Positions 42,786-54,461 are shown, numbered from the stretch's first letter. The stretch: 64,000 nucleotides of DNA from Siphonodentalium dalli (GCA_032622095.1 CP136069.1:12944450-13008449), one strand, 5' to 3'. Notes: generated by a model from the sequence alone, not told the origin. Program-made: numbers and translations.

Positions 42786-44755
42786 ATAGAATTTAGTGGA
42801 CGAGGTTTACCGAGGCTCAAATAGAATTTAGTGGACGAGGTTTACCGAGGCTCAAATAGAATTTAGTGCACGAGGTTTACCGAGGCTCAAATCGAATTTA
42901 GTGGACGAGGTTTACCGAGGCTCAAATAGAATTTAGTGGACGAGGTTTACCGAGGCTCAAATATAATTTAGTGGACGAGGTTTACCGAGGCTCAAATAGA
43001 ATTTAGTGGACGAGGTTTACCGAGGCTCAAATAGAATTTAGTGGACGAGGTTTACCGAGGCTTAAATAGAATTTAGTGGACGAGGTTTACCGAGGCTCAA
43101 ATAGAATTTAGTGGACGAGGTTTACCTAGGCTTAAATAGAATTTAGTGGACGAGGTTTACCGAGGCTCAAATAGAATTTAGTGGACGAGGTTTACCGAGG
43201 CTCAAATAGAATTTAGTGGACGAGGTTTACCGAGGCTCAAATAGAATTTAGTGGACGAGGTTTACCTAGGCTCAAATAGAATTTAGTGCACGAGGTTTAC
43301 CGAGGCTCAAATAGAATTTAGTGGACGAGGTTTACCGAGGCTCAAATAGAATTTAGTGGACGAGGTTTACCGAGGCTCAAATAGAATTTAGTGGACGAGG
43401 TTTACCTAGGCTCAAATAGAATTTAGTGCACGAGGTTTACCGAGGCTCAAATAGAATTTAGTGGACGAGGTTTACCGAGGCTTAAATAGAATTTAGTGGA
43501 CGAGGTTTACCGAGGCTCAAATAGAATTTAGTGGACGAGGTTTACCTAGGCTTAAATAGAATTTAGTGGACGAGGTTTACCGAGGCTCAAATAGAATTTA
43601 GTGGACGAGGTTTACCGAGGCTCAAATAGAATTTAGTGGACGAGGTTTACCGAGGCTCAAATATAATTTAGTGGACGAGGTTTACCTAGGCTCAAATAGA
43701 ATTTAGTGCACGAGGTTTACCGAGGCTCAAATAGAATTTAGTGCACGAGGTTTACCGAGGCTCAAATAGAATTTAGTGGACGAGGTTTACCGAGGCTCAA
43801 ATAGAATTTAGTGGACGAGGTTTACCGAGGCTCAAATAGAATTTAGTGGACGAGGTTTGCCGAGGCTCAAATAGAATTTAGTGGACGAGGTTTACCGAGG
43901 CTCAAATAGAATTTAGTGGACGAGGTTTACCGAGGCTCAAATAGAATTTAGTGGACGAGGTTTACCGAGGCTCAAATAGAATTTAGTGGACGAGGTTTGC
44001 CGAGGCTCAAATAGAATTTAGTGGACGAGGTTTACCGAGGCTCAAATAGAATTTAGTGGACGAGGTTTACCGAGGCTCAAATAGAATTTAGTGGACGAGG
44101 TTTACCGAGGCTCAAATATAATTTAGTGGACGAGGTTTACCGAGGCTCAAATAGAATTTAGTGGACGAGGTTTACCGAGGCTCAAATAGAATTTAGTGGA
44201 CGAGGTTTACCGAGGCTCAAATCGAATTTAGTGGACGAGGTTTACCGAGGCTCAAATAGAATTTAGTGGACGAGGTTTACCGAGGTTCAAATAGAATTTA
44301 GTGGACGAGGTTTACCGAGGCTCAAATAGAATTTAGTGGACGAGGTTTACCGAGGCTCAAATAGAATTTAGTGGACGAGGTTTACCGAGGCTCAAATAGA
44401 ATTTAGTGGACGAGGTTTACCGAGGCTCAAATAGAATTTAGTGGACGAGGTTTACCGAGGTTCAAATAGAATTTAGTGGACGAGGTTTACCGAGGCTCAA
44501 ATAGAATTTAGTGGACGAGGTTTACCGAGGCTCAAATAGAATTTAGTGGACGAGGTTTACCGAGGCTCAAATAGAATTTAGTGGACGAGGTTTACCGAGG
44601 TTCAAATAGAATTTAGTGGACGAGGTTTACCGAGGTTCAAATAGAATTTAGTGGACGAGGTTTACCGATGCTCAAATAGAATTTAGTGGACGAGGTTGAT
44701 AAATTACGTATAAAATAGAATTTAGTGGACGAGGTTGATAAATTACGTATAAAAT
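42786..44755. repeat. 35-bp minisatellite, about 56 copies
   Basis: The unit is CTCAAATAGAATTTAGTGGA plus CGAGGTTTACCGAGG. Variants (GTGCACGAGG, CCTAGG, ATATAATTT, ATCGAATTT) recur in blocks, showing internal block duplication. The last two units change to GAGGTTGATAAATTACGTATAAA. Frames do not stay open because 35 is not a multiple of three. Confidence 0.95.
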
Positions 44756-44987
44756 AGAACGAGTTTGAGATACTTTTTATCACATGATCATATAATCGCT
44801 AAATATTTATCGAAAAGAACAATAATTAACAGCCAGCGAACTTTGTCACAAAGAGCAGCGTGATGTCATTGCACGCGACGATATTACACGTGTCTATTAA
44901 GCTCGAATATTACATTGGAAAATAGTGCTAATCATGTGATAAATTGATTTCCATATACTCTGCTTTTCTCAAAACCTGCTAAGTATA

Positions 44988-45388
44988 GCTGAATAGGTCA
45001 TTGTCGCATGGTTTCTGGAAAAAGACACCCAGGATATCTTAAACTGTCAAAAAGACACACAGGATCTCCGAAACTGTCAAAAAGGCACCCAGGATCTCAA
45101 AGTCTCGCCAAACAACGGGAATTTTGTTTAGTCGTCTGCTATTAATATTATGATAATTATTTGTTTGTGATCGGAGTGAAATATCAACGAAATTTAATTC
45201 GGCTTTGAGTCTGACTGACGGCGCAATTCCGCATCCTTGATAGTTGGACCAATATTAATAGCAGACGACTAAAAATAATTCCCGTTGTTTGGTGAGACTT
45301 TGATATCATGGGTGTCTTTTTGACAGTTTAGGAGATGCTGGGTGTCTTTTTGCCAGAAATCATGCGACAATGAACTATTCAGCCTATT
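44988..45388. mobile_element. Foldback element, about 400 bp
   Basis: Left GCTGAATAGGTCATTGTCGCATG and right CATGCGACAATGAACTATTCAGC (landmarks) are inverted. Inside, GGGTGTCTTTTTGACAGTTT and AACAACGGGAATT...TTTAGTCGTCTGCTATTAATATT are also inverted. The left arm carries three GACACCCAGGAT.TC..AAACTGTCAAAAA sub-repeats, the right arm two. No ORF; target duplication not resolved. Confidence 0.75.
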
Positions 45389-46189
45389 TTTAACAAACAA
45401 ATTGTGAAGGACTTAGTCTCGCGCGTTTTGTTTTTGTATAATTAGAAGAAAAAAAATGACTGTTAAATTATTTGATCTTTCCTCTTAAATCATTATTTTG
45501 TTGAGAATATAGCATTTCAATGGTTATATCAATAAATGTTACTGGATTTCACTCATCTTCAGGAAACTTACTCCAAATTTGAACAGCGGAAAAATGGAGT
45601 AGGGGAAAGCACGTCAACAACACAATGTTTTGAAACATGTACCTTGATGCATAAATCGTTACTATAAGTAGCTACTGCATACATTTTTCTTTCATACAGA
45701 ATTTACCACTTCCCTTGTTTATATTCACTGGCAGAGCTATGATATTTTTTGTCGTAATTTGGCAGTGAAATGTCAAATTGATAATTTGGGATTGATTTTA
45801 TGAAACATGGCCAAAAAATTCTAAATAAACTTCCAGCGATGCATTAAGCATAATGCGACAGGAAGATGCAAACCGGGAAAAACAACATTGAGTCTCAAAT
45901 GGCTGTAATTTGGTGATAAGATTAATTTTTTACCCCCCCCCCCCCCCCCACCTACCCCTATACCAATGTTCACATTTGGAGTCGATACCCTGTGAAATTA
46001 GTGAAATCAAAATGACATTTTTGGAAACAAGCTAAGGATTCATAAGGCCATAACTTGTTTTCTTTAACTTTAAAAAAAATTCCATTACAATTTGTTAAAT
46101 CTAGTATAATGAAACACACATTTTGTTTGAGAATATGTTTATCCTCTTAATCATAGAAGCGTAAATTTATATTTTTTGTGTATAATCTA
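45389..46189. other. Unique AT-rich sequence, no gene seen
   Basis: A C tract of 17 bases lies at about 45934-45950. Otherwise no recognisable feature. Confidence 0.35.
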
Positions 46190-46380
46190 GTGGGGAAATT
46201 ACTAAAACAGTGAAATATCCCTTCATTTTGCTCTATTTTTTTTAATACTGAATTTGGCTCATTCTGAGAAATTGAGGTAAAAATCAGGTAAACTCCCGTT
46301 TTTTGAAGGCACATCATAAAAAAAAAATACTTATCGAATCTGGGAATATAGCTTGACAGGCACCTGGAATGTATTGAGGA
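46190..46380 (-). repeat. Dispersed repeat, inverted partner of 42605-42785
   Basis: See 42605-42785. Together the two bracket the 35-bp array and the foldback element. Confidence 0.7.
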
Positions 46381-46466
46381 CACTCGAAACTGTCAGCTTT
46401 TCCTTATAAATGCCTCTCGGGTATTCAATTCGCTGTTTATCCCATATTTTCGGCCAGTCTATATGT

Positions 46467-46852
46467 AGTAATCTACGTCACTGAATGTAATATCTAAACC
46501 ATCGATTCAGACGTTCCGGACAACAACGTCACTAAATGTAACCTCTAAGCCATCGATTCAGACGTTCCGGACAAGAACGTCACTAAATGTAATCTCTAAA
46601 CGGTCGCTTTAGATGTTCGGGGCAAGTACGTCACTAAATGTAACATCTAAGCCATCGATTCAGACGTTCCGGACAAGAACGTCACTAAATCTAATCTCTA
46701 AACGGTCGCTTTAGATGTTCGGGGCAAGTACGTCACTAAATGTAATCTCAAAACGGTCGCTTTAGATGTTCGGGGCAAGTACGTCACTAAATGTTCGGGA
46801 CAAGGAGGAACCCACGTTACCGTCGCTTCAGACGTTCAGGGCAAGGAAAATA
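46467..46852. repeat. About 50-bp tandem repeat, about eight copies
   Basis: The unit has GTACGTCACTAAATGTAATC, TCTAAACGGTCGCTT and AGATGTTCGGGGCAA. It resumes at 47062-47085 after the MITE at 46853-47061. TACGTCAC gives one CRE-like half-site per unit. Confidence 0.85.
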
Positions 46853-47061
46853 CAGTAATGCCCTAAATAATCGCCTCCTTAACCACAGCAGAATTATGGG
46901 TAATTTTTCAGAATTTAGTCGGAAATATGACTTGTTGCCATTCATCGGAAAGCTCTGAGATTTTTCCGATGAATGGCAACAAGCCATATTTCCGACTAAA
47001 TCCTGAAGAATTACCCATCATTCTGCTGTGGTTAAGGAGTCGATTATTTAGGGCATTACTG
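46853..47061. mobile_element. Palindromic Tc1/mariner-type MITE (copy 2), inserted in a tandem repeat
   Basis: About 90% like 2538-2750, starting CAGTAATGCCCTAAATAAT. TA at 46851-46852 and 47062-47063. The right flank CGTCACTAAATGTAATCTC is the host repeat unit, whose uninterrupted copies read AAGTACGTCACTAAATG. The insertion thus split a TA in the repeat. Confidence 0.9.
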
Positions 47062-47156
47062 TACGTCACTAAATGTAATCTCATATACCCCCGGTGTTAC
47101 ACGTGCACTCATACACCCCCGATGGTTGGAGCACGTTCTCTTGTAACCCGCTGCTA

Positions 47157-48550
47157 AGGGTCTATTCTCATTGCACACGCGCGTGCGATTAATCGCAGCG
47201 TTTTTTAAGGTGCGTGTTAACATAACACAGATTCGATTCGTGATCAATTACCATCTCAAACAACCACGTCCTATTCGTGACCAATCATCTTATGCAATCA
47301 ACCTCGTCATCGAGATAGCCGTTACAGAGAATGGCATGGTTCACTCGGTCACATATACTATCCGGGTACAGTCATTCTCATAACTGATGGGCGATAAAAT
47401 AATAAATGAAGTACGGAAAGGAAATGGCTTGGAAAGAAGTTTCCAACGTATAGCTAGCATCAGTGGTGATTTTTGTAGAATTCAGTCGAATTATATTACC
47501 TGTCCGTCTCGCGCAACACTGTACCCAAGATTGTGAATATATAGATTGATAGTAATGTGCCGTTTAGCATGTGCGATCACTGATGATAAGCCGCCAATGG
47601 CGATCACATTGAAATCAATCGCTCATGCATGCGAACAGCGTCCTGGCGACAGAATTCGACCTGAAACGATGCGTGTGTGACTCTTAAGGTCTAATGCTGA
47701 GTCCCATCTCTTATTCTATTTGAATGGTGGTTCGTCAATTATAGTACCGCGTTGTCGCTGTTGCCAGCACTCGATGATGGGGGAGGGGTCTGAAGAAAAA
47801 AACGTCCATACACAGGGTTGAACATAAAAATCCCTCCCAACCATGGGTCTACCATCCTCCCTACATGCAAATCTATTTGTTTTTCTCCCAACAAATTGGG
47901 GTCTCATCCCCTCTTTCGCCATAATTTTTACTGGATATCATATGTTTGAGTACAAATGTTTTAAATGAGCTTTATTCAGAAAGACGATTTTTGTCAGACC
48001 TAGCTAACTATAAAGTAAAATTTTGAAAGATCTAATTCAACCACTTGAATCGTACACTTTTGATAATCTTGAGTGATAATAACAATTATATACATAAAAC
48101 TACTGTAATCTGGGTTGTGATCGTACTATATAGTGTTATATACGTTTCAAGCTGGAATAAAATATGCATATTTATGCCCAACTACATGGAATTGAACCCT
48201 CTATTTCTAATTATAATTAGCTAGATATAATTGTGTCCTCAAAACTTATGTCATTTTGATGGCATGGCTCGTTATACTCAACTTATACCTGAGTAAATCT
48301 AACTGAGGAAAATTAAAGTTAATGTGTCAGCATATATAGGCCTGTATGTGGTCACCCCCAAACAAAAGTACTTTATCATCCTCCAACCTACCCTAGACCT
48401 ATATATGAATGTGTTCGTCAGACCACACCCCTATTGGGGGAACTCTTAGCGGTGGGAGGAAGGAATGCAATCGAACACACATCTAGAGCCGCTCGACCTT
48501 AAAAAACGCTGCGATTAATCGCACGCGCGTGTGCAATGGGAATAGACCCT
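47157..48550. mobile_element. Non-autonomous element with 55-bp terminal inverted repeats
   Basis: AGGGTCTATTC through CATTGCACACGCGCGTGCG, TTAATCGCAGCGTTTTTTAAGGT (landmarks) at 47157-47211 is matched in reverse complement at 48496-48550 with one mismatch in 55. The TIR contains TGCGATTAATCGCA and ACGCGCGT palindromes. The 1.3-kb interior holds no transposase-like frame. Target duplication is not clear, so the superfamily is open; AGGG ends allow hAT among others. Confidence 0.75.
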
Positions 48551-48896
48551 ATGTACAAGTAAAACCTTTTGATATGGAAATGTATCTCTGGACGGCAATA
48601 ACAATTTGTTCGTTTGCGTCGAGGCTCGGGTGGGAATTTCCCAACACCAAATTCTCCAGCGTCACAGGGCCGTGTCTCGTGGTTGTATGTACGATGTAAT
48701 TCCTGTTTCATTGTTAAAAATGAAAATACTACTGCACTGAAATTATTCATTATATTTTATACCCAGTGCCAGTTCAGTAAAATTCATCTTTGTATATGTA
48801 TATATATTATTGACTAATGTATGTTATATTCATATCATGTACTATGTCATATACCATGTGTTATTGGTGGAACAATAAATCAATCAAACAATCAAT

Positions 48897-49675
48897 AGAG
48901 GGGACATTCAAAGAAATAGTGGTAGGTATCTTTAATACTATATCCACATTCACAAGGTAGTGCTCTGATATATTGTTACTGTGTTTATCCCAAAATAGGT
49001 CGCAACAACCACATCTAATTTTGCAATGAGCAATATTCAGGTTCTGGTTCCTAACTAGAAAGTATAATTCAGTGGTTGAGGGGGTTTACTGGATATATAT
49101 TTTAACCCTTTCAGTGCCAGGGGCCGATCTCATCGGCCCTAATTTACGGTCTGTAAAATCGGCCCTAAAAAAAATAAAAAAAATCTTCTTTTTGTTTTTT
49201 TTTAGATTTTTTTGGGTTGAATTTTTTTTTGGATATGCTTAAGCATGCTATAGCGAATTTAAAAACAAACTGGATCAAACCTTAGGGGCATGTTATAACT
49301 CAAAACTATCACCAAGTATTCATAGTAATACTTTTGATGCCCATGAAAAACGTAAGATTCCCTGGCGCTAAACCTACAAAATAAGTCTGTTAAAGAATAT
49401 AAGAAACAATTATTAAAATTGTAAAAAATAATAACAAATGATGAAAAATTGTTAGGCCAATGCATTCTCTTATATATGCGAGGCGACCTATGGTCGACTC
49501 GCATATATAAGAGAATGCATTGGCACAGGGTATATGGGTTGATACAAAAATCGGACCTGGCACTCAAAGGGTTAAAGAGGCCAACAGACTGCCATATTGT
49601 GCTGGGGTCTACTTGGTTCCATTCGTTAATTGACACTGGATGGGGAAAAAAGTCTTTTTGAAGGTTGGTTTGCAC
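48897..49675 (-). pseudogene. 3' end of a CR1/L2-like LINE, interrupted by a MITE
   Basis: On the minus strand, 49675-49576 reads '...FFPHPVSINEWNQVDPS...VGLF' (the FP-x-x-x-x-x-WN-x-x-D/P signature). After the MITE at 49102-49575, the frame resumes with 'LNIAHCKIRCGCCDLF' and, after a frameshift, 'CECGYSIKDTYHYFFECPLY'. These are the consecutive C-terminal blocks of a LINE protein. The RT domain is absent. The relic stops at about 48897, next to AATAAATCAATCAAACAATC. Confidence 0.75.
49102..49575 (+). mobile_element. Single-hairpin TTAA MITE, family II, inserted in a LINE relic
   Basis: TTAA CCCTTTCAGTGCCAGG at the left, CCTGGCACTCAAAGGG TTAA at the right, 69-bp hairpin at 49456-49524. Near the left end GGCCGAT-CTC-ATCGGCC is a further small hairpin. 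LINE coding sequence is in register on both sides of a single TTAA (codons ..LF-K..), which fixes the insertion point and the duplication. Confidence 0.9.
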
Positions 49676-49867
49676 TGAACGGTTCTAGATTTGATCCATA
49701 TCTTAGCTTATGATCTGGTTTGTACTGCAAAGTCTATAATTTTCAATGGAAGTGGAATAACTTTATATCTTAGTTTGAATTTTGTTGCATTCTGGGGCGA
49801 GGCGGGGAAAATGTTTCTATGATTTCAGCTATTTTATATTACCTATTGGCACCATCTGAGACGCACA

Positions 49868-49992
49868 CGCTACAAATGGTGATGAATTATAGTATTTTGA
49901 TCATTGGTTATGTCATAGATTGTTATTAAAACCATATATCAAGGCACTATAAAAAATAATTGGTGACTCGAAAATTAAGTGGGCGTTTAAGC
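49868..49992. repeat. Dispersed repeat, inverted relative to 29294-29410
   Basis: CAAATGGTGATGAATTATAG at the start and GTGACTCGAAAATTAAGTGGGC at the end (landmarks), in reverse order compared with the other copy. Confidence 0.65.
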
Positions 49993-50671
49993 GTTCTCCG
50001 CCATATGCTACTATCGGTTGATTAACCCCCTAAAATATCATTCAATTTACTAATATGCCGGTGTTTATTTAGCGTTCCGGACTTCCTTGGCTATACTTCG
50101 TTACGCTTTTATAAACAGTCCATGATACAGGGGTTGTTTCTTTTTGGTCTTTCGCCTCATGAGCTATGGCTTTGGGTAGGTAAAAACCGACGTAAACAGA
50201 CACGGGGTAAAGAGTTTTTGTATTGACTTTCCGTTCCCATTATGTTCCATAACGAGCTAGGCTATATGATACGGAAAAATACTTGATGGGGGCGTTGTAT
50301 TTTCCAGAACGAGGCTACCACCTGAGGGTGCAGTAAATTATTTGTTTCAGTTGTTTGGTGGGAATATCACGCCCCCATATCCTATATATAATAGTTTCCA
50401 TTCAGCCATGACCTTTTAATAAGCCATACAACTGAATCAAATAAGGTACCGGTGTGTGTCCTAAGGGCGTTTAACTAATATAGGCGTGATGATCACGAAA
50501 TTCACGCTGATTGATCAATGATGAACTCCGCATCATCGTACAACAACGTAGATCGCGAGAGGCAGCGAGACAACAAAAAGTTGGTCGATGCGCTGTTTAA
50601 ACATTACAGCAGAACGCCATCGTTCGATTACCACGTCGGATCGCTTCGGATTTGTTTCCGATTTAATATGG
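49993..50671. other. Unique sequence, no gene seen
   Basis: No array or motif recognised. Confidence 0.35.
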
Positions 50672-50951
50672 TTACATGAATTCATGTGTGTTTCGTCCCG
50701 ATAATCACGCGGCCTACCACAGACTATTCATTATCGGCGGTTCGCATTCTCGCGTTGTTTGTTCCAACAAGGAAGAGTCAAAATCTTCAAAGACACTCTA
50801 TTGCTTCATATGGCATGCATGGTACACTAGCGAACGAATTAGAGACGTCGATAAAGAAATAAACTAATTTAGTGAACGCCGACACACACCACATTAACTA
50901 TATACTGAGATTTGAAGATAACTTGATTGGGACTTTCTAAATATGGAATCC
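50672..50951 (+). repeat. 280-bp segmental duplication, copy 1
   Basis: Nearly identical to 53190-53469, from TTACATGAATTCATGTGTG to CTAAATATGGAATCC. It holds a 63-codon open frame starting at 50676 ('MNSCVFRPDNHAAYH...') with no family match I know. The copies differ by one residue (R/G) in that frame, so there is no evidence of selection either way. Confidence 0.9.
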
Positions 50952-51099
50952 GGAATTATACCCCCCCCCCAAACAATTAGAAATTCGTTTGTCTCAACTT
51001 CAGCCTCTCTTTGAAAGATTTTGACAAAGAAGTTTTTGTTTTTTTTGGTTGGGGGGGGGGGGTCAAACTTTAATGCTGCTTTCTAAAATTGTGCGCTAC

Positions 51100-51290
51100 A
51101 TGTATGTGATTTGTAGGTATTCCGCATGCATGGTACTCAGCCACTACATCAATTACGCATGGGTACTTGGCCGCAACACGAATTATACATGGGTACGTAC
51201 TCGACCGATACACGAATTACGCATGGGTACTTCGCCGCTACACGAATTTCAATCTATTATTCAATCAAACATATTGTAGAAAGTTCAGTA
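51100..51290. repeat. Degenerate ~30-bp repeat
   Basis: ACGCATGGGTACTTGGCCGC.ACACGAATT-like units about every 30 bp. The period equals that of the array at 52596-53107, and the order (CTACA..AATT/CTCGTAATGG.TA) is similar, so they may share an origin. Confidence 0.5.
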
Positions 51291-51414
51291 TGGTAAGCTC
51301 ATGCCCACTCGGCCACAACACAAGTTGCTCATTGCAGTGATTTCGGGTTGGTAAAGGTATGGTTATTCAGCCACTACACGAATTGCCCATTTAGTTATCC
51401 TGTGTACAGGGATG

Positions 51415-52500
51415 TGGCTAGAGGGGGGGGGTGTGGGGTGTCTCACCCCCCCCCCCCCAGCAGAGAGCTATATTTTCAACAGTTGGAAATTTCATACCTG
51501 CCACAACGAAATTTCACACCAACAAAAGGTTGAAAATGTTCTTGTAGTTTGATTATAAAACAATTTATTGGGGGAATTTATTGTTTTTCGACCAATATTT
51601 GCATATGTTCCTATTTTTTGTCAAACTTTTTGACAGAAATGGACATCAGTTGGAAATTTTCCAACCTTAGGGGGGGGTGACAGGTTGGAAATTTCCAACA
51701 CTTGGAAAGCTTGTGTCCTGGTCCCTCCCCCGTGGCCAGTCAAAAACTTCTAGTTAATTTAAGAAAACAATATTGTCATACAATTGGTCAACATTGTCAT
51801 TGGAATTGTCATCAGTTGGAAATTTTCCAACCTAAGTGGGGGTGTAGGGTTTGAAATTTCCAACAGTAGGAAGGCTTGAGGCTAGTCTAGATGTTAGGAT
51901 TTTGCGATTTTCTTGTTCAGATTTCAAAATTTTCGCACACCGGGCCGAACCATGGTCGGCCCGGTGTGTCATTGCCCATCCACATGGCCAATACAAAACT
52001 GCTAATTAGTTTAGCAAAACAATATTTTACTACATTTGGTCAATGAGGTTTGAAATTTCCAACACTAGGAAAGCTTCAGTTGAGGCCAGTCTAGATGCTA
52101 GGATTTGCGATTTTCTTGTATATAGTTTTCAAAATTTTCTCACACCGGGCCAAACAACCATGGTCGGCCCGGTGTTTCCTGGTCAGTTGTCGGTAGCTGT
52201 GTGCATTTGTCTGGAATTAGATCACTAGTTGTTTTTGGGGCAATTTTCAGGTTAAAATATCTTAATGTTCTCATACTGGGAAAATAGAGGCATGGCTTAT
52301 GAATATATAGGAAATAAGGCCATGAGGTACAAGGGGGGGGGGGGTGCAAATGGAATTATGCAAACAGTTGTGTTGGTGCGATTTCGTTTCGACTCAAGGG
52401 GGGGGGGGGGTGCAAATGGAATTATGCAAAAAGTTGTGTTGGTGTGATTCCGACTCAAGGGGGGGGGTGTTGGAAATTCCCAAGGTGGACACCCCCCCCC
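51415..52500. repeat. Mosaic of short repeats with G/C tracts and GGGCCGA hairpins
   Basis: GTTGGAAATTTTCCAACCT plus G tract recurs at about 51650 and 51820. CACCGGGCCGA..CCATGGTCGGCCCGGTG hairpins lie at about 51938-51967 and 52143-52173, each preceded by GGCCAGTCTAGATG.TAGGATTT. G tract plus TGCAAATGGAATTATGCAAA recurs at 52334 and 52400. The 10-12 base G runs could form G-quadruplexes. It ends with a C tract. Confidence 0.75.
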
Positions 52501-52595
52501 AGCGGAGACCCTCTAGCCACATCCCTGCCCTGTGTATGAACATATTGCAGTGATTTCAGTATTTTGATTGTTCCAACAAGAAAGAGTCAAATTCG

Positions 52596-53107
52596 TAATG
52601 GCTATACTCACTAGCTACAAGCTCGTAATGGCTATACTCACTAGCTACAAGCTCGTAATGGCTATACTCACTAGCTACAAGCTCGTAATGGCTATACTCA
52701 CTAGCTACAAGCTCGTAATGGCTATACTCACTAGCTACAAGCTCGTAATGGCTATACTCACTAGCTACAAGCTCGTAATGGCTATACCCACTAGCTACAA
52801 GCTCGTAATGGCTATACTCACTAGCTACAAGCTCGTAATGGCTATACTCACTAGCTACAAGCTCGTAATGGCTATACTCACTAGCTACAAGCTCGTAATG
52901 GCTATACTCACTAGCTACAAGCTCGTACTGGCTATACTCACTAGCTACAAGCTCGTAATGGCTATACTCACTAGCTACAAGCTCGTAATGGCTATACTCA
53001 CTAGCTACAAGCTCGTAATGGCTATACTCACTAGCTACAAGCTCGTAATGGCTATACTCACTAGCTACAAGCTCGTAATGGCTATATATACTCACTAGCT
53101 ACAAGCT
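52596..53107. repeat. 30-bp minisatellite, 17 copies, very uniform
   Basis: The unit is GCTCGTAATGGCTATACTCA plus CTAGCTACAA, with only isolated changes (one ACTGG, one ACCCA, one TATA insertion). Frames on both strands stay open because of the period. Just before it, TTGTTCCAACAAGAAAGAGTC (landmark) matches the inside of the 280-bp duplication, so a partial third copy abuts the array. Confidence 0.95.
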
Positions 53108-53189
53108 ATGATTGTTTGTTGAACTTATATCAACACGTCCCAGGGGAACTACTCGTCAATGAGTGTTTCGTAAAGAAACGGTTAAAAGT

Positions 53190-53469
53190 TTACATGAATT
53201 CATGTGTGTTTCGTCCCGATAATCACGCGGCCTACCACGGACTATTCATTATCGGCGGTTCGCATTCTCGCGTTGTTTGTTCCAACAAGGAAGAGTCAAA
53301 ATCTTCAAAGACACTCTATTGCTTCATATGGCATGCATGGTACACTAGCGAACGAATTAGAGACGTCGATAAAGAAATAAACTAATTTAGTGAACGCCGA
53401 CACACACCACATTAACTATATACTGAGATTTGAAGATAACTTGATTGGGACTTTCTAAATATGGAATCC
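53190..53469 (+). repeat. 280-bp segmental duplication, copy 2
   Basis: See 50672-50951. It is preceded at about 53140-53180 by one monomer resembling the 45-bp minisatellite (GGAACTACTCGTCAATGAG). Confidence 0.9.
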
Positions 53470-54318
53470 TGATTTATATCCCCCAAAGAATCATAAATTC
53501 AATCGTACGGCTTTTATAAAATATCAATCTCTCTATGTAAGATATCGTTGTACAAGTTTTCTTTTTCTGAGGAAACAGACCATGATGTTTCTTTTAACTT
53601 CGACGCTGTGGGAATTTTCGGTTCATTACTGAAACTGAAATATGACGTTCCGTATATGAAATCCAGGATTATATCCCCCAAAACAATCAGCACTTCATTT
53701 AGTTGCACGGCTACAACGTGAGATTTTTTTTCTAAATATGTATAAGTCGTTCTATGAGAGAATGCGGTGTCAGTGTTTTATCATATAAGAAGTCTATACC
53801 GGCAGATTTGTGTGCATTTTCTTAACTTTCCGATATGGGAATGGTTGTTTCATTAGCATTCACACTCTGCTAACAACATTTGAAAAAAAACCATGAATAT
53901 TTATGCAAGAAACCAGGGAGAACACATTTTTTCACAAGAAAACTGATTTATCAAAACATGTTTCCTTGTTTCCGTGTTTGTTTCTAATACTTCACCGATC
54001 TTCTTCCAGAAACGGCCCGGGTTTCTTGTAGATACGATTCCAATTTATTTGAGTACCGTTCGCCCTGTGTGATTAAAACGCCATATATGTCACTAACAAG
54101 CACAACAGAAATGTTCTTCAAACTATAATACCATGCACATAACTCGCCCACCAAACACATAGGGTTATCATTTTGACATTAAAGCTTTCGTTTCGCGCAA
54201 TATAAAACATTGGTAATTAAACTTTCATACCATTTCACATTCCCCTGTCCAAGACAATTTACGCGTTTAAGTGGATTCCTGCAGTGTATACATTCGTCCT
54301 TAATTATCGTGCCCAACA
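53470..54318. other. Unique sequence, no recognised gene
   Basis: A minus-strand frame (54179-54415) includes 'IIKDECIHCRNPLKRVNCLG' and '...KWYESLITNVLYC', with CxxC spacing, but runs into the palindrome at its N-terminus. I recognise no family. Confidence 0.3.
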
Positions 54319-54427
54319 TTTGAAAATAAATTTCAGACAAATTTTGAGAAAATGCATTTTGATATATCAGATTATCTGATATATCAAAATGCTTTTTCTC
54401 AAAATTTGTCTGCAATTTATTTTGAAA
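54319..54427. repeat. Palindrome of about 109 bp
   Basis: Arms of about 50 bp with few mismatches: TTTGAAAATAAATT.CAGACA / TGTCTG..AATTTATTTTGAAA. The dyad is at TGATATATCAGATTATCTGATATATCA, near 54372 (landmark only). No target duplication seen. Confidence 0.85.
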
Positions 54428-54461
54428 TTTTCATGGTGCATGTGACAAATGTGAAACAACG

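Noticed and set aside
42786-44755. CRISPR-like array
   Set aside because: 35-bp units are contiguous with no unique spacers, and the context is animal DNA. The same applies to all other arrays here.
52556-53098. Repeat proteins on both strands of the 30-bp array
   Set aside because: Both strands are open because the unit is 30 bp with no stop in those frames; no gene signal.
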